From a virus: a DNA stretch of 22,713 nucleotides. The position numbers and the translations under genes are program-made. The stretch's first letter is position 1, and every line of letters begins with the position of its first letter. The stretch spans positions 1 through 22,713 of IMG/VR virus record IMGVR_UViG_3300036766_000831; one strand, 5' to 3'. Below are positions 21,126 through 22,713 of the stretch, in pieces. The notes beneath the pieces were generated by a model, which was not told the DNA's origin, made no database searches, and saw only the letters and a list, made by a program, of their open reading frames with translations.

Positions 21126-22535
21126 TTATAAAACTGCAAATGTTCTACAAATTTCTTCAAATCGGTATTTTCTGTCAGTCTTCACGTATAGCTTAAGTAT
21201 TTCATAACTGCTTTGACCAGCAATACTCAATATTGTATGAAAATCGACCTTATTCATTACCATCATACTAAGTGCAGTATCCCTTAAATTATGACTAGTC
21301 AATAATTTGCTTTTGTTTTCTGTAAATTCTACGCCTGTCTTATTGGTGGGTTTCTTTGTGATTTCTATTTCTTTCAACTTTGCTTTTCTAAATGCTTGTT
21401 TACAAATTTCCTTAATTTTAATATTATATGTGCTTTTGTTAATCAATAGGTGTGCCGTATCATATTCATACTTTTTTAGTATGGCTGTACATAATGGCAT
21501 TAATGGTATTTCGATTTGATTATCTGTTTTTGTATGTTGTGTTTTTTGTGGTGATATTACCAAGAAATTATCATCTACCATATTTTTTACTATTCTTGTA
21601 ACATCACTAAATCTAAGTGCTGTATGAATCTGTAAAATCATGAGGTCATAATACTGCTGTTGGTCTACTGTTGGTTTATAATTTTTTAGTGCTTGTATTT
21701 CTTCTGTATTCAATGGTACAGGCTTAGTAAAACTTTTTTTTACACCCTTCCAGTTTTTTTGTTTAAAATTATCACTAAGATTTATGTTAAGTTCTGAACG
21801 TCTGGCATAGAAGTGATTCAGGAAAGCTATAAGTAATTCAAACGTACTGAAAATGGTATTTTTTGCTAAGTCAGCATCAAATAAGTATTGTCGGAAATTA
21901 TCTGCAAATACTGTATTTACGTCTTCAAAAAAATATCTTTTACCATTTTGAGTTTGAAAACCTAGTAGCCTATTTTTTAAGCTGTGAAAATTGGCTATAG
22001 TTCCAATGGCTGTAGTTCCACTTGCAATACGATGATTAATATATTGCTGGCAATATTCTGTTAGGTCTTTGCTGTACTTCTTTTCTGCTGGTTGCAATAC
22101 CTTTAATAATTGCTTATATTTTTCAACCGTTGGTAGGTTCGAGGGATTATTTTGTTCTTGACAAGCTGCAAGTATTTCGGCTTTCGTTTTGCCAATGATT
22201 TCATTCTTTATTATATAATCACTGTCACCTTTCAGAATTTCTTCTTTTACCTTACTCCAATGGTTTGGTAGTACCCAAACCCCTGTAGAAATTCTGGTAG
22301 GTTTACTGGCTGTGGTTACACCATCAAAATGTTTAGCAACCAATTTATCTATACGTTGCATAACTTGGATATAGATTTTAACCATGCCTTCTTTATTAGG
22401 TTGTTTGGCCAGTACAATAGTTTTTACCTTAAGATTTTGTACCTTTACGGCTTCACTTAAATGATATTTATTATCATCTCCAAGTGTCATTTTTACTGCT
22501 GTTGCAGTTGTTAAAACGGTCTTTGAATTTGTCAT
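21126..22535 (-). CDS. int: Tyrosine integrase, Bacteroidota phage type
   Basis: 469 aa from the ATG at 22535 (MTNSKTVLTT); an 11-codon longer frame exists but overlaps the TAGTACA sites. The N-terminal arm-binding domain has a long strand region and TRISTGVWVLPNHWSKVKEE, typical of Bacteroidota integrases, followed by a SAM-like core-binding domain (about 150-260). Catalytic residues (numbered from 22535) are Arg308 in HTALRFSDV, Lys in SPQKTQHTK, His415 and Arg418 in SHNLRDTA, and Tyr450 in LKLYVKTDRKYR. The usual second His/Trp (G-H-S-S) is Gln441 in AGQSS. It catalyses site-specific integration and excision at att sites. The gene is next to candidate attR. Confidence 0.9.
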   Translation of the reverse strand: MTNSKTVLTTATAVKMTLGDDNKYHLSEAVKVQNLKVKTIVLAKQPNKEGMVKIYIQVMQRIDKLVAKHFDGVTTASKPTRISTGVWVLPNHWSKVKEEILKGDSDYIIKNEIIGKTKAEILAACQEQNNPSNLPTVEKYKQLLKVLQPAEKKYSKDLTEYCQQYINHRIASGTTAIGTIANFHSLKNRLLGFQTQNGKRYFFEDVNTVFADNFRQYLFDADLAKNTIFSTFELLIAFLNHFYARRSELNINLSDNFKQKNWKGVKKSFTKPVPLNTEEIQALKNYKPTVDQQQYYDLMILQIHTALRFSDVTRIVKNMVDDNFLVISPQKTQHTKTDNQIEIPLMPLCTAILKKYEYDTAHLLINKSTYNIKIKEICKQAFRKAKLKEIEITKKPTNKTGVEFTENKSKLLTSHNLRDTALSMMVMNKVDFHTILSIAGQSSYEILKLYVKTDRKYRFEEICRTFAVL

Positions 22536-22713
22536 TTTAGTACAGTTTTTGGTAAGACATTTGAACACTGCAAGTATAGTACATTTCAGGGTAATTAGTA
22601 GTACAAAAACAGGGTATTTTGACCAAAGTAGTACACTTAGTCAGTATTGATAGTCAAGCACTTAACTAAATATTTTAATTGTCTTACAATGGTAAATTCC
22701 AATCAACTAAATT
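22536..22713. other. Integrase upstream region with TAGTACA repeats
   Basis: Four TAGTACA copies in the same orientation lie at 22538-22544, 22577-22583, 22599-22605 and 22629-22635. The first touches the integrase start. They may be integrase arm sites or an operator controlling int. A TATTGATAGTCAA element at 22645-22657 mirrors the one at the left end. Sequence beyond about 22640 may be host. Confidence 0.5.
22625..22636 (+). other. attR: Candidate attR core
   Basis: Exact copy of the 12-mer at 378-389, about 90 bp upstream of the integrase start. If both are att cores, the prophage is about 22.25 kb. Confidence 0.4.

Overview
The window reads as an integrated, low-GC siphovirus-type prophage of about 22 kb in a member of the Bacteroidota. 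The evidence for the host group is the integrase, which has the Bacteroidetes-type Arm-DNA-binding/SAM-like architecture. Start codons are A-rich and have no Shine-Dalgarno sequence, and a TAnnTTTG-type -7 box lies before the replication operon. The left edge holds the 3' end of a host chromosomal gene, yaaA (peroxide-stress protein family), on the + strand. Every recognisable phage gene, including the integrase, is on the - strand, so the phage reads from right to left. A 12-bp direct repeat at 378-389 and 22625-22636 is the best candidate for the attachment-site duplication.

Layout in transcription order (right to left). Integrase (22535-21126) with its own terminator. A control region (21125-20541) with several terminators, a promoter and one possible + strand mini-gene. 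An early operon: a small ORF broken by an in-frame TGA, a ribbon-helix-helix protein, a 62-aa ORF and a winged-helix replication initiator. The initiator gene contains four 23-bp palindromic iterons, so it probably carries the replication origin as lambda O does. An accessory nuclease block follows: a PD-(D/E)XK-like protein, a frameshifted chimera joining an HNH N-terminus to the nuclease C-terminus, two small ORFs and an HNH endonuclease. Three small unknown ORFs lead into an HK97-type packaging and head module (TerS, TerL, portal, protease, capsid) ending in a terminator. The connector and tail module comes next (connector, adaptor, gp10-like, tail terminator, major tail protein, G/GT chaperones with a -1 frameshift, tape measure, tail hub, cysteine-rich fibre). 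Two small membrane proteins close the late region. I see no endolysin and no CI-type repressor.

The least expected signal is a short asymmetric motif, AGTATTTATA followed by an A-rich run. It recurs about a dozen times across the phage just upstream of start codons, nearly always in the same orientation relative to the gene. It is found where genes are separated by a gap and is absent where genes overlap. The other notable items are the -1 frameshift site, the intragenic origin, five tandem copies of a start-codon-containing 13-mer before the holin-like gene, the chimeric nuclease remnant and the cysteine-rich fibre.
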